From: JAYZDF01 sp036337945
GTDB lineage: Bacteria; Myxococcota; Kuafuiibacteriia; Kuafuiibacteriales; Kuafuiibacteriaceae
Assembly (NCBI GenBank): GCA_036337945.1
Contig: JAYZDF010000015.1
Span: 6,850-70,849 of the forward strand
Direction of reading: 5' to 3'
DNA length: 64,000 bases
Within the stretch, counting starts at the first letter, position 1, and every line of letters begins with the position of its first letter. The notes below the pieces were generated by a model that made no database searches, was not told the origin of the DNA, and saw nothing but the letters and a program-made list of their open reading frames with translations. This document shows positions 42,181 through 51,588 of the stretch, piece after piece. The position numbers and the translations under genes were made by a program.

Positions 42181-44319
42181 ATGATTTTTCAAACTGATCG
42201 GCGAAGCTTCCTGAAATGGTCCGGTACGGGGATCGTTAGTCTCGTTATAGGGTGTCGGTCGAAAGATGATATCGCTATGATGCCCGACCCGGGAGACCTA
42301 CCTCCGGAGGAGGTTGAACGGATCTTTCAGCCTCTTACGACGTGGCTGAGAATCGCGAACGACGAAACCATAGAAGTCGCAGTTCAAAAGGCCGAGATGG
42401 GTCAAGGAGTGCATACAACGCTTCCACTGATGATTGCTGAGGAATTAGATGCAGACCTAAGTAGGATGGAGGTCAAGCTGGTTGGAGAACTGCCACCCTA
42501 CTCCATTCCTGGCGGTCTACCTATGACCTACGGAAGCACCTCTGTGAGTTCGACGTATGAAGCTTTCCGACAAGTAGGAGCTGCCGCTCGTTCTGTCCTA
42601 ATGAGTGCCGCAGCAGCTAAGTGGAATATCTCTACAGAGCAAATAAAGACAGAAAACGGTAAGTGCATTCATCCAAACGGTGAAGTGCTCACTTATGGCG
42701 CGCTAGTTTTAGACGCCCAAAGCCTGGATATTCCTGAAGACGTTCAGCTAAAAGACCCTTCAGAATTCAAGCTCATCGGCCAATCACAACCCAGACTTCA
42801 AGATTCACTCATTGTAAGCGGACAATGTTCTTATGGCGCTGACGTGCCGCTTCCAGGGCGAAAATTTGCTGCACTTCGACATGGCCCTATCATCGGTAGT
42901 GTCCCTGAAAACGTTTCTAGTCTGAGCAGCTCTAACCCTGCTGTGTCATCCATCGTCGAGCTCCCAAATGCTGTCGCGGTTGTTGCTGACAGTTTCTGGA
43001 CAGCAAAAAAAGTCGTTGAGGAACTTCCTATTGAGTTTTCTGAACCTCCTGAAAGTGTAGCTTACAGTTCAGACACAGACGAAGCAGAGCTAATGCAAGC
43101 CGTCGAATCAGATGGCAAAGAGGTCCTAAGAGTTGGAGACCCGGATACCCTGAACGGTACTGATTTTACTGAGCTTTCAGCAAGCTACTTTGTACCGCAT
43201 CTGGCTCATTTTCCAATGGAGCCAGTGACGGCGACCGCACATGTGACGGCAGACAAGGCCGAAGTATGGCTTCCCACTCAATCTGCCTATTTTGTGCGCA
43301 TGAAGGTTGAGTCCGTCACTGGCCTAAAAGCAGAACAAATAACGATTCACCCGACGTTCATCGGAGGTGGGTTCGGCCGTAAAGCTGATACCGACTACGT
43401 CGAAGCGGCAGTTCGCATCGCAATGGAAATTGATGAACCTGTAACGTTAATTTGGTCACGAGAAGAAGATACGGCTCGGGACAGATTCCGACCAGCATTT
43501 GCGGGGCACTTAGCGGGCTTCCTTGATAGCAATAATAACCTTGCAGGATGGATTGCCACAAACGCCGGGCCGTCAGTCTTAGGTTTTGGCGAAAGCGACC
43601 CGCTCTCTATTCAAGGTTTCAACGATATCCCCTACAGCATTGATAATGTGCAAGTGAATCATATCAATCGTGAAACAATCGTTGATGCAGGCTTTTGGCG
43701 ATCTATTGGGCATACCCAGAACACATTCTTCGTAGAAAGCTTTTTAGATGAGCTAGCGTCTGCAGCTGACATAGACCCTGTCCAGTTCCGACTAAAACTT
43801 CTAGAGAATAACCAGCGCGTCCGAACGGTCCTCGAAAAGGCCGCTAACTTGGGCCGCTGGGGTCGGCCATTTACAGACGGAGCATCTCAAGGGGTGGCTG
43901 TTTGCGCAGATTATGGTTCAGTTTTAGCATTGGTGTGTGAAGTAACCATCGATGAAGAGCGCAAACTGATCAAAGTTCACCGATTGAGTGCTGCGGTCGA
44001 CTGCGGCTTCGCTATCCAGCCGGATGGGGTTATGGCTCAAGTACAAGGCGGACTATTGTTCGGTTTGAGCGCAGCACTGTACGAAGAAATCACAATCAAA
44101 AACGGAGTTGTCGAACAAAGCAACCTGAACAATTATCGGATTTTATCACCGGCTGAGACACCTGATATCGAAATTGAGATTGTCAATAGCGGTGCCAAAG
44201 TGGGCGGCATGGGTGAAATTGCCGTTGGTCCAGTTGCTCCTGCTGTCGCAAATGCGGTGTTCAAAGCCACGGCAAACCGAGTACGTCGACTTCCTCTTTA
44301 CAAAAGTCTATTCACCTAA
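42181..44319 (+). CDS. iorB: Molybdopterin-binding subunit of an Ior-type molybdenum hydroxylase
   Basis: A 712-residue protein. The start at ATG 42181 gives a Tat signal (RRSFLKW) ending at a possible lipobox (VIGC), so the complex is probably exported folded and may be membrane-attached. It contains 'AEMGQGVHTTLPLMIAEEL', 'THPTFIGGGFGRK'-like 'TFIGGGFGRKADTDYV' and the catalytic-Glu region 'GGMGEIAVGPVAPAVANAV'. It oxidises N-heterocycles or aldehydes in characterised relatives; the substrate here is unknown. It starts 4 nt after the stop of the [2Fe-2S] subunit gene. Confidence 0.92.
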   Translation: MIFQTDRRSFLKWSGTGIVSLVIGCRSKDDIAMMPDPGDLPPEEVERIFQPLTTWLRIANDETIEVAVQKAEMGQGVHTTLPLMIAEELDADLSRMEVKLVGELPPYSIPGGLPMTYGSTSVSSTYEAFRQVGAAARSVLMSAAAAKWNISTEQIKTENGKCIHPNGEVLTYGALVLDAQSLDIPEDVQLKDPSEFKLIGQSQPRLQDSLIVSGQCSYGADVPLPGRKFAALRHGPIIGSVPENVSSLSSSNPAVSSIVELPNAVAVVADSFWTAKKVVEELPIEFSEPPESVAYSSDTDEAELMQAVESDGKEVLRVGDPDTLNGTDFTELSASYFVPHLAHFPMEPVTATAHVTADKAEVWLPTQSAYFVRMKVESVTGLKAEQITIHPTFIGGGFGRKADTDYVEAAVRIAMEIDEPVTLIWSREEDTARDRFRPAFAGHLAGFLDSNNNLAGWIATNAGPSVLGFGESDPLSIQGFNDIPYSIDNVQVNHINRETIVDAGFWRSIGHTQNTFFVESFLDELASAADIDPVQFRLKLLENNQRVRTVLEKAANLGRWGRPFTDGASQGVAVCADYGSVLALVCEVTIDEERKLIKVHRLSAAVDCGFAIQPDGVMAQVQGGLLFGLSAALYEEITIKNGVVEQSNLNNYRILSPAETPDIEIEIVNSGAKVGGMGEIAVGPVAPAVANAVFKATANRVRRLPLYKSLFT

Positions 44320-44340
44320 TTGGGAGTCATTGCTGATGCC

Positions 44341-45231
44341 TCATCGCTCAATAGGCAAACTGTCTTCTTGAGACCATTCCCACCACGAACCATCATAATT
44401 TCGAACACTGGAATAACCATAGTGGACGAGAACAGCTTGAACGAAAGCGCTCCGTACACCCCCGGTGCAGTACGTAATGATCTCAGAGTCTTCTGCTAGC
44501 TTTAGGTCTCGCAGAACTTCACTCACATCTTTGCGAGACAGAATTGTGCCGTCATCCCTCATTAGTCTCTTCCAAAAGAGGTGTTTTGCGCCAGGAATCC
44601 TTCCCCCTCTCTTTGAGAAATACGGTGTCTTGCCCATATATTCGCCTAAAGACCGGGTGTCCAAGATACTCATGTTACCTTTTCTAATTTTGCTACGAAG
44701 CTCGGATAAGGTTATTCGGACGGTGCTGCTTAGGGTCCATCTCGTAAGCCGAGCGGACGGTCGGTTCGCTTGAGTTTGCTTTCTTTTAGCGTTAACCGGT
44801 AGCCCCTGAGAACGCCATCGCTCAATACCTCCATCGAGAATGGCTACATCTCGAAATCCGAAATATTTCAACATCCACCAAATTCTTGCTTCCTCGCCAA
44901 ATCCTCTATGCGCATCACCGTAAACAAGAATCTTATCTTTAAGACCTAAACCAAGCTGAGATAATCGCCTCGCTACACTTTCAGACTTCGTTGAAACTTT
45001 ACTGTTTCTTCGAATGACCCACAGGTTTAATGCCGTGGGTGTCCCGTGCTCAAGAAATTCACGCCAGTCAATTTTTATAGATTCAGGCAGGTAGAAATTA
45101 TTGTGGTCATCCGTTCGGGCATCGAGAATCGTCAGTGATGCCGGATCATTTTTCAATCTTTCATTGACGTCTTTGACAGATAAGAAGACCGGCGTATTTA
45201 TGAGGGTCGCAAAGATTAGCGATGGTAACAT
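44341..45231 (-). CDS. Exported two-domain rhodanese (sulfurtransferase)
   Basis: A 296-residue protein with a hydrophobic signal-like start. The inactive first rhodanese domain ('LTILDARTDDHNNFYLPES') is followed by a catalytic second domain ('SILDTRSLGEYMGKT', 'GRIPGAKHLFWKRL') with active-site loop 'YCTGGVRSAF'. CTGGVRS resembles rhodanese-type loops rather than the CGSGVTA of mercaptopyruvate transferases. It moves sulfane sulfur to cyanide or thiol acceptors. It is convergent with the molybdenum hydroxylase and could in principle supply sulfur there; that link is speculative. Confidence 0.9.
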   Translation of the reverse strand: MLPSLIFATLINTPVFLSVKDVNERLKNDPASLTILDARTDDHNNFYLPESIKIDWREFLEHGTPTALNLWVIRRNSKVSTKSESVARRLSQLGLGLKDKILVYGDAHRGFGEEARIWWMLKYFGFRDVAILDGGIERWRSQGLPVNAKRKQTQANRPSARLTRWTLSSTVRITLSELRSKIRKGNMSILDTRSLGEYMGKTPYFSKRGGRIPGAKHLFWKRLMRDDGTILSRKDVSEVLRDLKLAEDSEIITYCTGGVRSAFVQAVLVHYGYSSVRNYDGSWWEWSQEDSLPIER

Positions 45232-45273
45232 TCGACTGCTTCCTAGTTTTGCTTAGATTTCAACCAAAACAAA

Positions 45274-46569
45274 TCAGTCTTCTTCTAACGGCCATCTCAT
45301 AGAAAAAGTCGTTCCTTTGGGCGTATTGTCTTTGATTGAAATGGTGCCTCCAGAACTACTGACAATAGTGTGGACTAATGCGAGACCCAGTCCTGAACCA
45401 CCTTCCTTACTCCTGGTCGTGAAAAAGGCTTCAAACGCTCTTTCGCGCGCTTCAGGGTCCATACCGACGCCGGTATCAGAAAACTCAAGACAGCACTCAA
45501 TTTGTGGCCCGGTATCGTCAATCCAAGTTTTCACTGTAAGTGTCCCGCCTTCTGACATAGCCTGACCCGCATTACCGGATAAATTGTTAATCAGCTGGTG
45601 AAATGGGCCTACTGATAACGATATATGGGCAAGCGGTGCTGAAAGTTCGAAAACCAGTTCAGATTCATCACCGAGCATCGCAGTGAGCATAGTCTTCGAG
45701 GCTCGTAAAGTGTCATCAAGTGGAACGGACTGACCCGCATTTTCTATGGTCTTACCCAACTCTTTGAGCTGTCTTGTAAGGTGGGTTGCTGCCTTTATTG
45801 CTCCATCAATCTTCTCTAACTGCTTTTCAACCAGCGGGTGGTCAATCGTTTCGAATATCGCTACGGAGCCGGCTATCACATTCAGAATATTGCCGTAATC
45901 GTGAGCCAAACCACGGGCCATACTTGCCCGACTCGTGGCTTTTTCAAGAACTTTTTGCGCCTCTACTCTTTGCTTGAAGTCAGTCAGCTCAAGAATTTGT
46001 GCGAATGCTTCTTGGGGGGTATTGGAATGATCACGAACGAGCGACAAGGCCATCATCGTGTCCACGTAGCTACCGTCTTTTTTGCGAAAGCGTTTCTCAA
46101 CTTGAAACTGGGTAATTTCACCGGACAAAAATTTATTCGCCATGCGAAGTTCCGATTTCCGATCTTCTTCATCGCTCAGGTCGCCGACCCCTCTCCCGAT
46201 CAGCTCGGACTTTGAGTAGCCCAGGAGTTTTTCAAAAGCCGGATTGATATCAGTGATGCGACCCGCCAAATCAGACCTCGCCATACCGATCGGAGCATGG
46301 TCAAAGGCCAATCGAAAATGGTCATTGGGTTTCATATCCAATTCGCTGGCTCGGTGCTCTCGCTGAGTGGCCCAAACGAGTTCTGTAAGAAAATTCCGGA
46401 GAGGCTTGGCCGGTGCATCCGGAAGAATCCGTATTAGCGATTCAACGCTGATTTCGCCAGCCTGGACTTTTTGCATCACCTTCGATGCAATCATCGGCTG
46501 AAACCCTTCACCAAAATCGACCCAGAAAGTTTGTACACGCTCCGTTGACTCCACAACGACCTCACTCAA
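45274..46569 (-). CDS. Soluble PAS-domain sensor histidine kinase
   Basis: A 431-residue cytoplasmic kinase with no TM. An N-terminal ~75-residue helical segment of unknown type is followed by a PAS domain (about 84-205, 'FDHAPIGMARSDLAGRITDIN'), the H-box with H223 ('ARGLAHDYGNILNVIAG') and the ATPase domain ('LINNLSGNAGQAM', 'DTGVGMD', 'GSGLGLALVHTIV'). It is an orphan, with no response regulator in the window. The start at TTG 46569 has no clear ribosome site and may lie downstream. Confidence 0.9.
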   Translation of the reverse strand: MSEVVVESTERVQTFWVDFGEGFQPMIASKVMQKVQAGEISVESLIRILPDAPAKPLRNFLTELVWATQREHRASELDMKPNDHFRLAFDHAPIGMARSDLAGRITDINPAFEKLLGYSKSELIGRGVGDLSDEEDRKSELRMANKFLSGEITQFQVEKRFRKKDGSYVDTMMALSLVRDHSNTPQEAFAQILELTDFKQRVEAQKVLEKATSRASMARGLAHDYGNILNVIAGSVAIFETIDHPLVEKQLEKIDGAIKAATHLTRQLKELGKTIENAGQSVPLDDTLRASKTMLTAMLGDESELVFELSAPLAHISLSVGPFHQLINNLSGNAGQAMSEGGTLTVKTWIDDTGPQIECCLEFSDTGVGMDPEARERAFEAFFTTRSKEGGSGLGLALVHTIVSSSGGTISIKDNTPKGTTFSMRWPLEED

Positions 46570-46680
46570 TAGTCTAAGTTCTCCATTTGTCTATGTACAG
46601 AGACAACTAAATAAGTCCTATCATTTACCCTCAAAAAGATTCGCTTTCTCCGTGAATAAGACGCTGCTACATATGGGCGT

Positions 46681-47520
46681 GTGGAACAAAAACCTAAGAG
46701 TGATGATGTAACTCGCGCACCAGTCGCAATGACGATCGCTGGCTCTGACTCGGGCGGCGGAGCAGGGATTCAGATGGACCTACGAGTGATGTCGTCACTT
46801 GGTGTCTATGGATGTACTGCTCTCACCGCGCTGACCGCGCAAAATCCCAACGAGGTTCGCAATGTGGTTGGCCAAGATGCAGAGTTTGTTTCAGCACAGG
46901 TGCAAACCGTCGTCGATCATTATGAGGTCGCAGCGATCAAAACCGGGATGCTTTGGTCACAGAGTATTATCAAAACAATTGCCGAGTTTGCAGCGAGCAA
47001 CCACGACATTCCGTTCATCGTTGACCCAGTGATGATCGCAACGAGTGGCGCGAAGCTCGTCACGGAAGAAGCCATAAAGACGTATAAAAACGAACTGCTT
47101 CCCCTCGCGACATTGATGACACCCAATCTAGACGAAGCCGAAGTTCTTCTGGATGGGCATTCTATCCAAGAAGACAACATGGAAGCAGCAGCGACAATGT
47201 TACGTGAACGGTACAAATGCGATGTTTTGTTGAAGGGCGGACATCTAAACGGTGATCCTTTCGATGTCCTCGTTTCAGAAAACGGAGCGAAATTTTTTCA
47301 GCACGTACGAGTACCTAAAGTAAATACGCATGGAAGTGGCTGCTGTTTGTCCGCAGCGATTACCTCATATATCGCGCTTGGGAGCGACATCGAAACTGCC
47401 GTAACGAAGGCCCTCAACTTTTTACAAAAAGCACTACAGACACCCATAACTCCTCAGACCGGAGATAATCCCGAACCTTTTCTCGGTGTGGAGAACGCCG
47501 CGCGTTCAGCACAGGTCTAA
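46681..47520 (+). CDS. thiD: Hydroxymethylpyrimidine/phosphomethylpyrimidine kinase
   Basis: A 279-residue ribokinase-fold enzyme that phosphorylates HMP and HMP-P in thiamine synthesis. It has the signature 'MTIAGSDSGGGAGIQMDLRV', 'TALTAQNP', 'MTPNLDEAEVLL', 'LLKGGHL' and the anion-hole/catalytic region 'HGSGCCLSAAITSYIALG'. The GTG at 46681 is the start, and the family motif begins about 16 residues later. No TPP riboswitch is visible in the 110 bp upstream, and no other thiamine gene is nearby. Its stop overlaps the convergent hydrolase by 4 nt. Confidence 0.95.
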   Translation: MEQKPKSDDVTRAPVAMTIAGSDSGGGAGIQMDLRVMSSLGVYGCTALTALTAQNPNEVRNVVGQDAEFVSAQVQTVVDHYEVAAIKTGMLWSQSIIKTIAEFAASNHDIPFIVDPVMIATSGAKLVTEEAIKTYKNELLPLATLMTPNLDEAEVLLDGHSIQEDNMEAAATMLRERYKCDVLLKGGHLNGDPFDVLVSENGAKFFQHVRVPKVNTHGSGCCLSAAITSYIALGSDIETAVTKALNFLQKALQTPITPQTGDNPEPFLGVENAARSAQV

Positions 47521-48638
47521 GGCTGCTCTAGATGCTTATCAAACCACTGTAAGGCCGCCTTGTGCTGCCAAGAATGAGCGCCTTGGTGTCTTTCTAAAAG
47601 AGCGCGCGTCTGTGAGTTGGATAAGCTATATCCTCTGAAAATACTCTCGAATTCCGAAATGGCTTCGGCTACTGGGAACATTTGATCTTTCTCACCGCTG
47701 ACGTATAAAGCCGCTCTTGGAGCAATCATCAAACCAATATCTGCCTTGTCGAACCAGCGAATGAGTCCTGGTACGTACTGACATATGTCGTGCTGACTTG
47801 TCAGAAAGCGACCTCTGTATGAGCTTAAAAACCCCTGCACGACGACTGCAGCAACTCGCTCGTCCATGGCAGCGTGAAACATGGCTACTTGTGCTCCAAG
47901 ACTAAGCCCCGCAACACCGACCTGATTGGGACGAAAGCCATAATGACGTACAATAAGATCGAAAGTTCGGACACTATCAGCAATGTAGGTCGCTACGATA
48001 CTGCGACCCGTCATCAACGCACTTCCGGACGCAATCACGTGCTGCAAATAGACGCCAGAATCTCCAAACGTTCTCATATCGGGCGCAACAACGAAAAAAT
48101 TCGCTTCGGCAAGTTGGTGCGCCGCTGCTCGATGCTGATCTTTTTCTTGAACGAAAGGAGGAATACCAGCGACGGCTTTTTTGCCCCCGTGACTATGGCC
48201 ATGCCATAGGAGGATTGCCCCTCGAGTCTTTGATACATCCTTCGGTCTATATACAAAGGCCGTTGTCTTGAAGCCTGGCTCAAGGTGATATGATATTTCT
48301 TGCCTTACAAAGCTATTGAATTGAACCGTCTCAAGAAGTTCAACCCTAAAGTCCGTCATCGCATGCGCTTGATAGTTTAGTACTTCTAGAAATTTCGTTC
48401 GCGCAGCCCTCTGCCAACTTCTGAACTCAGTTACTTTATCAGATTTATTCCACGACAAGACGGGCGTCGTAGCACTGATACTCGCCTGACTAAATTCAAG
48501 AGCATTCCGCGTCACTGCAGACGGCAAACGGGCAGCAGAGTTGGGAGTAGTCGAATGCGAACATGACAGAGACAAACAGACCGCAAGTGGCGACATGACG
48601 CGGCATCTTCGGTCTACAACTTGCCTGAAATGCTTCAT
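47517..48638 (-). CDS. Exported alpha/beta hydrolase (acetyl esterase/dienelactone-hydrolase-like)
   Basis: A 373-residue protein with an N-terminal signal, probably a lipoprotein (LSLSC). 'AILLWHGHSHGGKKAV' is the oxyanion region, 'VGVAGLSLGAQVAMFHAA' holds the nucleophile Ser (G-x-S-x-G), 'YVSGEKDQMFPV' the Asp region and 'EGAHSW'-like 'HQGAHSWQH' the His. The family resembles the acetylxylan-esterase/dienelactone-hydrolase group. It lies 58 nt downstream of the PLP lyase on the same strand. The substrate is unknown. Confidence 0.88.
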   Translation of the reverse strand: MKHFRQVVDRRCRVMSPLAVCLSLSCSHSTTPNSAARLPSAVTRNALEFSQASISATTPVLSWNKSDKVTEFRSWQRAARTKFLEVLNYQAHAMTDFRVELLETVQFNSFVRQEISYHLEPGFKTTAFVYRPKDVSKTRGAILLWHGHSHGGKKAVAGIPPFVQEKDQHRAAAHQLAEANFFVVAPDMRTFGDSGVYLQHVIASGSALMTGRSIVATYIADSVRTFDLIVRHYGFRPNQVGVAGLSLGAQVAMFHAAMDERVAAVVVQGFLSSYRGRFLTSQHDICQYVPGLIRWFDKADIGLMIAPRAALYVSGEKDQMFPVAEAISEFESIFRGYSLSNSQTRALLERHQGAHSWQHKAALQWFDKHLEQP

Positions 48639-48696
48639 GCCTACAAACGACAGCCTACCACTTTGCGATTGTCAACTGACCGACGAAATAAATCGA

Positions 48697-49944
48697 TTAT
48701 TCAACCACGCCAGTCTTCTTCAACGACCGCAACAATTGTTCCCAGCGCTGCTCAAGGCTTCCTGTATAGCCAATGGACATCCTGAGTAGACCAGGAGAAA
48801 TCCCAGCAGATTCAAGTGCCTCATCAGTGAGTTCACTCGAAGTAGAGCTCGCAGAGCATGACATCAAAGTATCAAAATATCCCAGACTTACCGCCATGAA
48901 CCCAAAGCCCTCGCTGTTTTGGAGGTCTTCCATAAGAGCTTCAGCGCGTTTGCTCGTTCCGGCGTCAATGGTCAGGAGACCGCCGAATCCGTATTCAGGA
49001 CGTCCAATCTGTTGGAAAAGCTCATGGTCAGGATGTTCTTTGAGGCCTGGGTAGCCAACAGTAACTCCCAGCTCTTGGAGACGTTCCGCGAAGACTTGGG
49101 CTCGGCGCGCGTGCTCTACCATCCTGAGGGACAGATGTGGGACTCGCAGACTAATCGAATGCGCCATTTGCGGGTCCATAGTCGGCCCAAGAATCATGAG
49201 CGGTCCGTAATGCAAATCCATTAGTGAGCCAATGAAGTCTGACTTACCGCACACCGCCCCGGCAATGAAGTCACTCGCGCCATTTACAAATTTTGTGAGT
49301 GAATGAACAACAACGTCAGCCCCATGGTCGATCGGTGTAATCGCAAGTGGCGTGAAAGTGTTGTCGACGATCAGCTTAGCACCGTGTTCATGAGCAATCT
49401 CCGCAAGCTTAGGAAGATTAGCAATACGCAGAGTCGGGTTAGACATAGACTCCACATAGAGAACCTTCGTACGCCCTTGAAAGGCTGACCTCACAGCCGA
49501 CTCGTCAGACAAATCTACGAAGGTAGTTTCGATCCCACACTTCTGTGGGAAAAACTCAGCAAGCATTGCCCAAGTTCCGCCGTACAATGTATTCGACGCC
49601 ACGACATGGTCACCCTGATTGAGAACACCAAGCAAGGCGCATGAAATGGCGCCCAGCCCGCTTGCTGCGCAATAACCAGCTTCGGCTCCTTCCATGGCAG
49701 CAAGTTGTCGACCCAGCACATATACTGTCGGATTAAAGTGGCGACCATATAGAAAACAACCACCTTCGTCTGGTCCGAGTCTTCCTTGGAAAATCTCCGG
49801 CATAGTACCGGCCTCCATAACCGTGAAAGTCGTCGAGGCCTCAATCGACATGTTCACACCGCCGTGTTCACCGAATTCGTGCCTTACCGCAGCCAGTCGT
49901 TCTACTGGGTCTGTCGGTAATTTGCTGTGTTCCTTTTTTGGCAT
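48697..49944 (-). CDS. Cys/Met-metabolism PLP-dependent lyase (methionine gamma-lyase-like)
   Basis: A 415-residue fold-type I PLP enzyme of the cystathionine gamma-synthase/lyase family. 'YCAASGLGAISCALL' binds phosphate, 'LIVDNTFTPLAITPIDHGAD' contains the PLP-nitrogen Asp, and 'VVHSLTKFVNGASDFIAG' contains the Schiff-base Lys. 'FLYGRHFNPTVYVLGRQLA' is the active-site Tyr/Arg region. The exact activity (methionine or cystathionine gamma-lyase, or synthase) cannot be decided. The ribosome site AAGGAG is 8 nt before ATG 49944, and the leader contains a strong hairpin. Confidence 0.9.
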   Translation of the reverse strand: MPKKEHSKLPTDPVERLAAVRHEFGEHGGVNMSIEASTTFTVMEAGTMPEIFQGRLGPDEGGCFLYGRHFNPTVYVLGRQLAAMEGAEAGYCAASGLGAISCALLGVLNQGDHVVASNTLYGGTWAMLAEFFPQKCGIETTFVDLSDESAVRSAFQGRTKVLYVESMSNPTLRIANLPKLAEIAHEHGAKLIVDNTFTPLAITPIDHGADVVVHSLTKFVNGASDFIAGAVCGKSDFIGSLMDLHYGPLMILGPTMDPQMAHSISLRVPHLSLRMVEHARRAQVFAERLQELGVTVGYPGLKEHPDHELFQQIGRPEYGFGGLLTIDAGTSKRAEALMEDLQNSEGFGFMAVSLGYFDTLMSCSASSTSSELTDEALESAGISPGLLRMSIGYTGSLEQRWEQLLRSLKKTGVVE

Positions 49945-50029
49945 ATGCTGAACTCCTTGAGTGGTTCATGCCCCTTTTCGGAGAGGAATTCAACAAAGGC
50001 TAACCCGACTCTCGAACCATAAAGCGAAC

Positions 50030-50048
50030 TTCGACGCATGGCGTCGAA
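50030..50048 (-). promoter_or_regulatory. Hairpin in the leader of the PLP-lyase gene
   Basis: TTCGACGC and GCGTCGAA form a perfect 8-bp inverted repeat with a 3-nt loop, 86-104 nt upstream of the minus-strand start at 49944. It has no T-run on either strand, so it is more likely an operator or leader structure than a terminator. It does not match SAM riboswitch classes as I know them. Confidence 0.35.
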
Positions 50049-50128
50049 TATATTTAGAGGTGCGGCTTGTACACGCTAGTGATTCTCCCCATACCGAGGA
50101 CCCAAAACGCCGGTGGAAGTGTCTCATT

Positions 50129-50869
50129 CTAATCACTCAGGACTTTCAAAGCCGCGTGGTCTCCTTGAGATATGAGCCGTAGAAGTTGCGGAACCTGATG
50201 AAGCTTGATCATTCGGGTAGGTAGATTTCTATCAAAATGACAGTATGCGACTGGCGATTGCGAGCGTTTGTTCACTGAGGAGTTGTACATGACGAGTAGA
50301 CCGTCTGCTTTTCTCTGTTTTGAAGGAATCACTGAAATCGAATAATCACGTGACCGTTTTTGACCCAGTTTCGATACTTCAGTTTGTAACTCAGCAAGAA
50401 CAGAGTCTCTGCCCACTCCATCTTCTATTTGAGCTATCGTCTTTTCGCAGTTACGTTTGAGCTGTAGTCCTTCCCATGAGTTCTTTGTAAAGGGTCGCTG
50501 CGGTATCCATGCTGCCTGATGAGCGATTCCAACCGTACTCATCGTAGTCACGAAGAAAAGAAAGATTAGGCTTGTGATACTCGCAGACCAGGAAACTTTC
50601 CATTGAGAAGAGTCTTCACAGGTGTGTCGGTATAACCAACGACAAAACGAATGGAGAACACCAGCGAACACAAAAGTCACCAAAACGAAGAAAGACAGCT
50701 CTCTCCAATTAATCTCTGCCGTGAAGACAACATCACGAATAAATCGGAACCATCCGAAGAGAAGAGTCAAGATCACACTGAATGGAACGATTAACCCCAG
50801 ACCAAAAATTAAAAAACACAAGACTAAGAACACGGCTGTTCCGAGAAATATTTTTCTACGCCGTGTCAC
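50129..50869 (-). CDS. Membrane protein of unknown function (second of a pair)
   Basis: A 246-residue protein with about four TM helices in the first half ('IFLGTAVFLVLCFLIFGLGL', 'FFVLVTFVFAGVLHSF', 'SLIFLFFVTTMSTVGIAH') and a soluble C-terminal region beginning 'RNCEKTIAQIEDGVG'. The start GTG 50869 has GGGAG 5 nt upstream and overlaps the end of the preceding gene by 4 nt (GTGA). The family is not recognised. With its partner it may form a two-component membrane complex. Confidence 0.75.
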   Translation of the reverse strand: MTRRRKIFLGTAVFLVLCFLIFGLGLIVPFSVILTLLFGWFRFIRDVVFTAEINWRELSFFVLVTFVFAGVLHSFCRWLYRHTCEDSSQWKVSWSASITSLIFLFFVTTMSTVGIAHQAAWIPQRPFTKNSWEGLQLKRNCEKTIAQIEDGVGRDSVLAELQTEVSKLGQKRSRDYSISVIPSKQRKADGLLVMYNSSVNKRSQSPVAYCHFDRNLPTRMIKLHQVPQLLRLISQGDHAALKVLSD

Positions 50870-51555
50870 GGTCGCTCCCTGAATGAGTCAGCAGACAAAA
50901 GTTTGATTTCTCCGTCAGTAAAGAGAACAAGTCTGCTCTTTTTGTACACATCAGGCTCCCAAGCCAACGGCTTTGTCTTTCCAATGAGACCTTCGGTGCT
51001 AAATCGATATTCAAACCTCATTTTACTTGGATGAAGTGTGAAAAATAAATCCTGAGTGACGGTGCTAGAAAAAGCGTTAAGAGGAATTTTTCCGTTATTC
51101 TGCTCAGCGTGTTTCCAAATGGCATCTTTGAGAGATTTAAGTTTTTGCCGTCTCATAGCCAACAAGATTTCATCAGAGCTCTCAATAGGGGCCACGTTAT
51201 ACGTTAGACCGTTTTTCTCCCAAGCTCCCGGAGTAAATAATTCTCTCGCACCAGAGATCATGCTGAGTACGATGCTCATTCCGATACCGACCAGAAGCGT
51301 TAGAGAAAACGCGCGGCCAAGACTGATACTGGGCAGGAAAGAAAAATCTTTCTTCAGATGATTCCAGAGGCCTCTAACCAAGAACGCAACGAGTAACATC
51401 AAGAACAAAAAAAACGAAATTGTGTCGAGTCTCATACGTGCCCAATCAGACAAGTGAATAACAGGCATTCCTGCGATCGCGTTCCCCGCGCCAACAAAAA
51501 TGCTTATCGCCAGAGAATATGAGAAAACAAATTTCTTCATTCTATGTCGTTTCAA
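50866..51555 (-). CDS. Membrane protein of unknown function (first of a pair)
   Basis: A protein of 229 residues (224 if the ATG at 51540, 'MKKFVFSYSLAIS', is the start). It has a signal-like first helix, a second TM ('TISFFLFLMLLVAFLVRGLW'), a third ('AFSLTLLVGIGMSIVLSMIS') and a soluble C-terminal domain with 'ALRRQKLKSLKDAIWKHAEQN'-like 'AMRRQKLKSLKDAIWKH' followed by a beta-rich end. No family is recognised. Its layout (TMs, then a small soluble domain) parallels the partner gene with which it overlaps. Confidence 0.72.
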   Translation of the reverse strand: MKRHRMKKFVFSYSLAISIFVGAGNAIAGMPVIHLSDWARMRLDTISFFLFLMLLVAFLVRGLWNHLKKDFSFLPSISLGRAFSLTLLVGIGMSIVLSMISGARELFTPGAWEKNGLTYNVAPIESSDEILLAMRRQKLKSLKDAIWKHAEQNNGKIPLNAFSSTVTQDLFFTLHPSKMRFEYRFSTEGLIGKTKPLAWEPDVYKKSRLVLFTDGEIKLLSADSFRERP

Positions 51556-51588
51556 GCTCTGGAGTTGTCCATTATGATCAACACGTTA

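Noticed and set aside
46570..46680. TPP riboswitch upstream of thiD
   Set aside because: No THI-box-like conserved segments (such as CTGAGA) are visible in this short gap.
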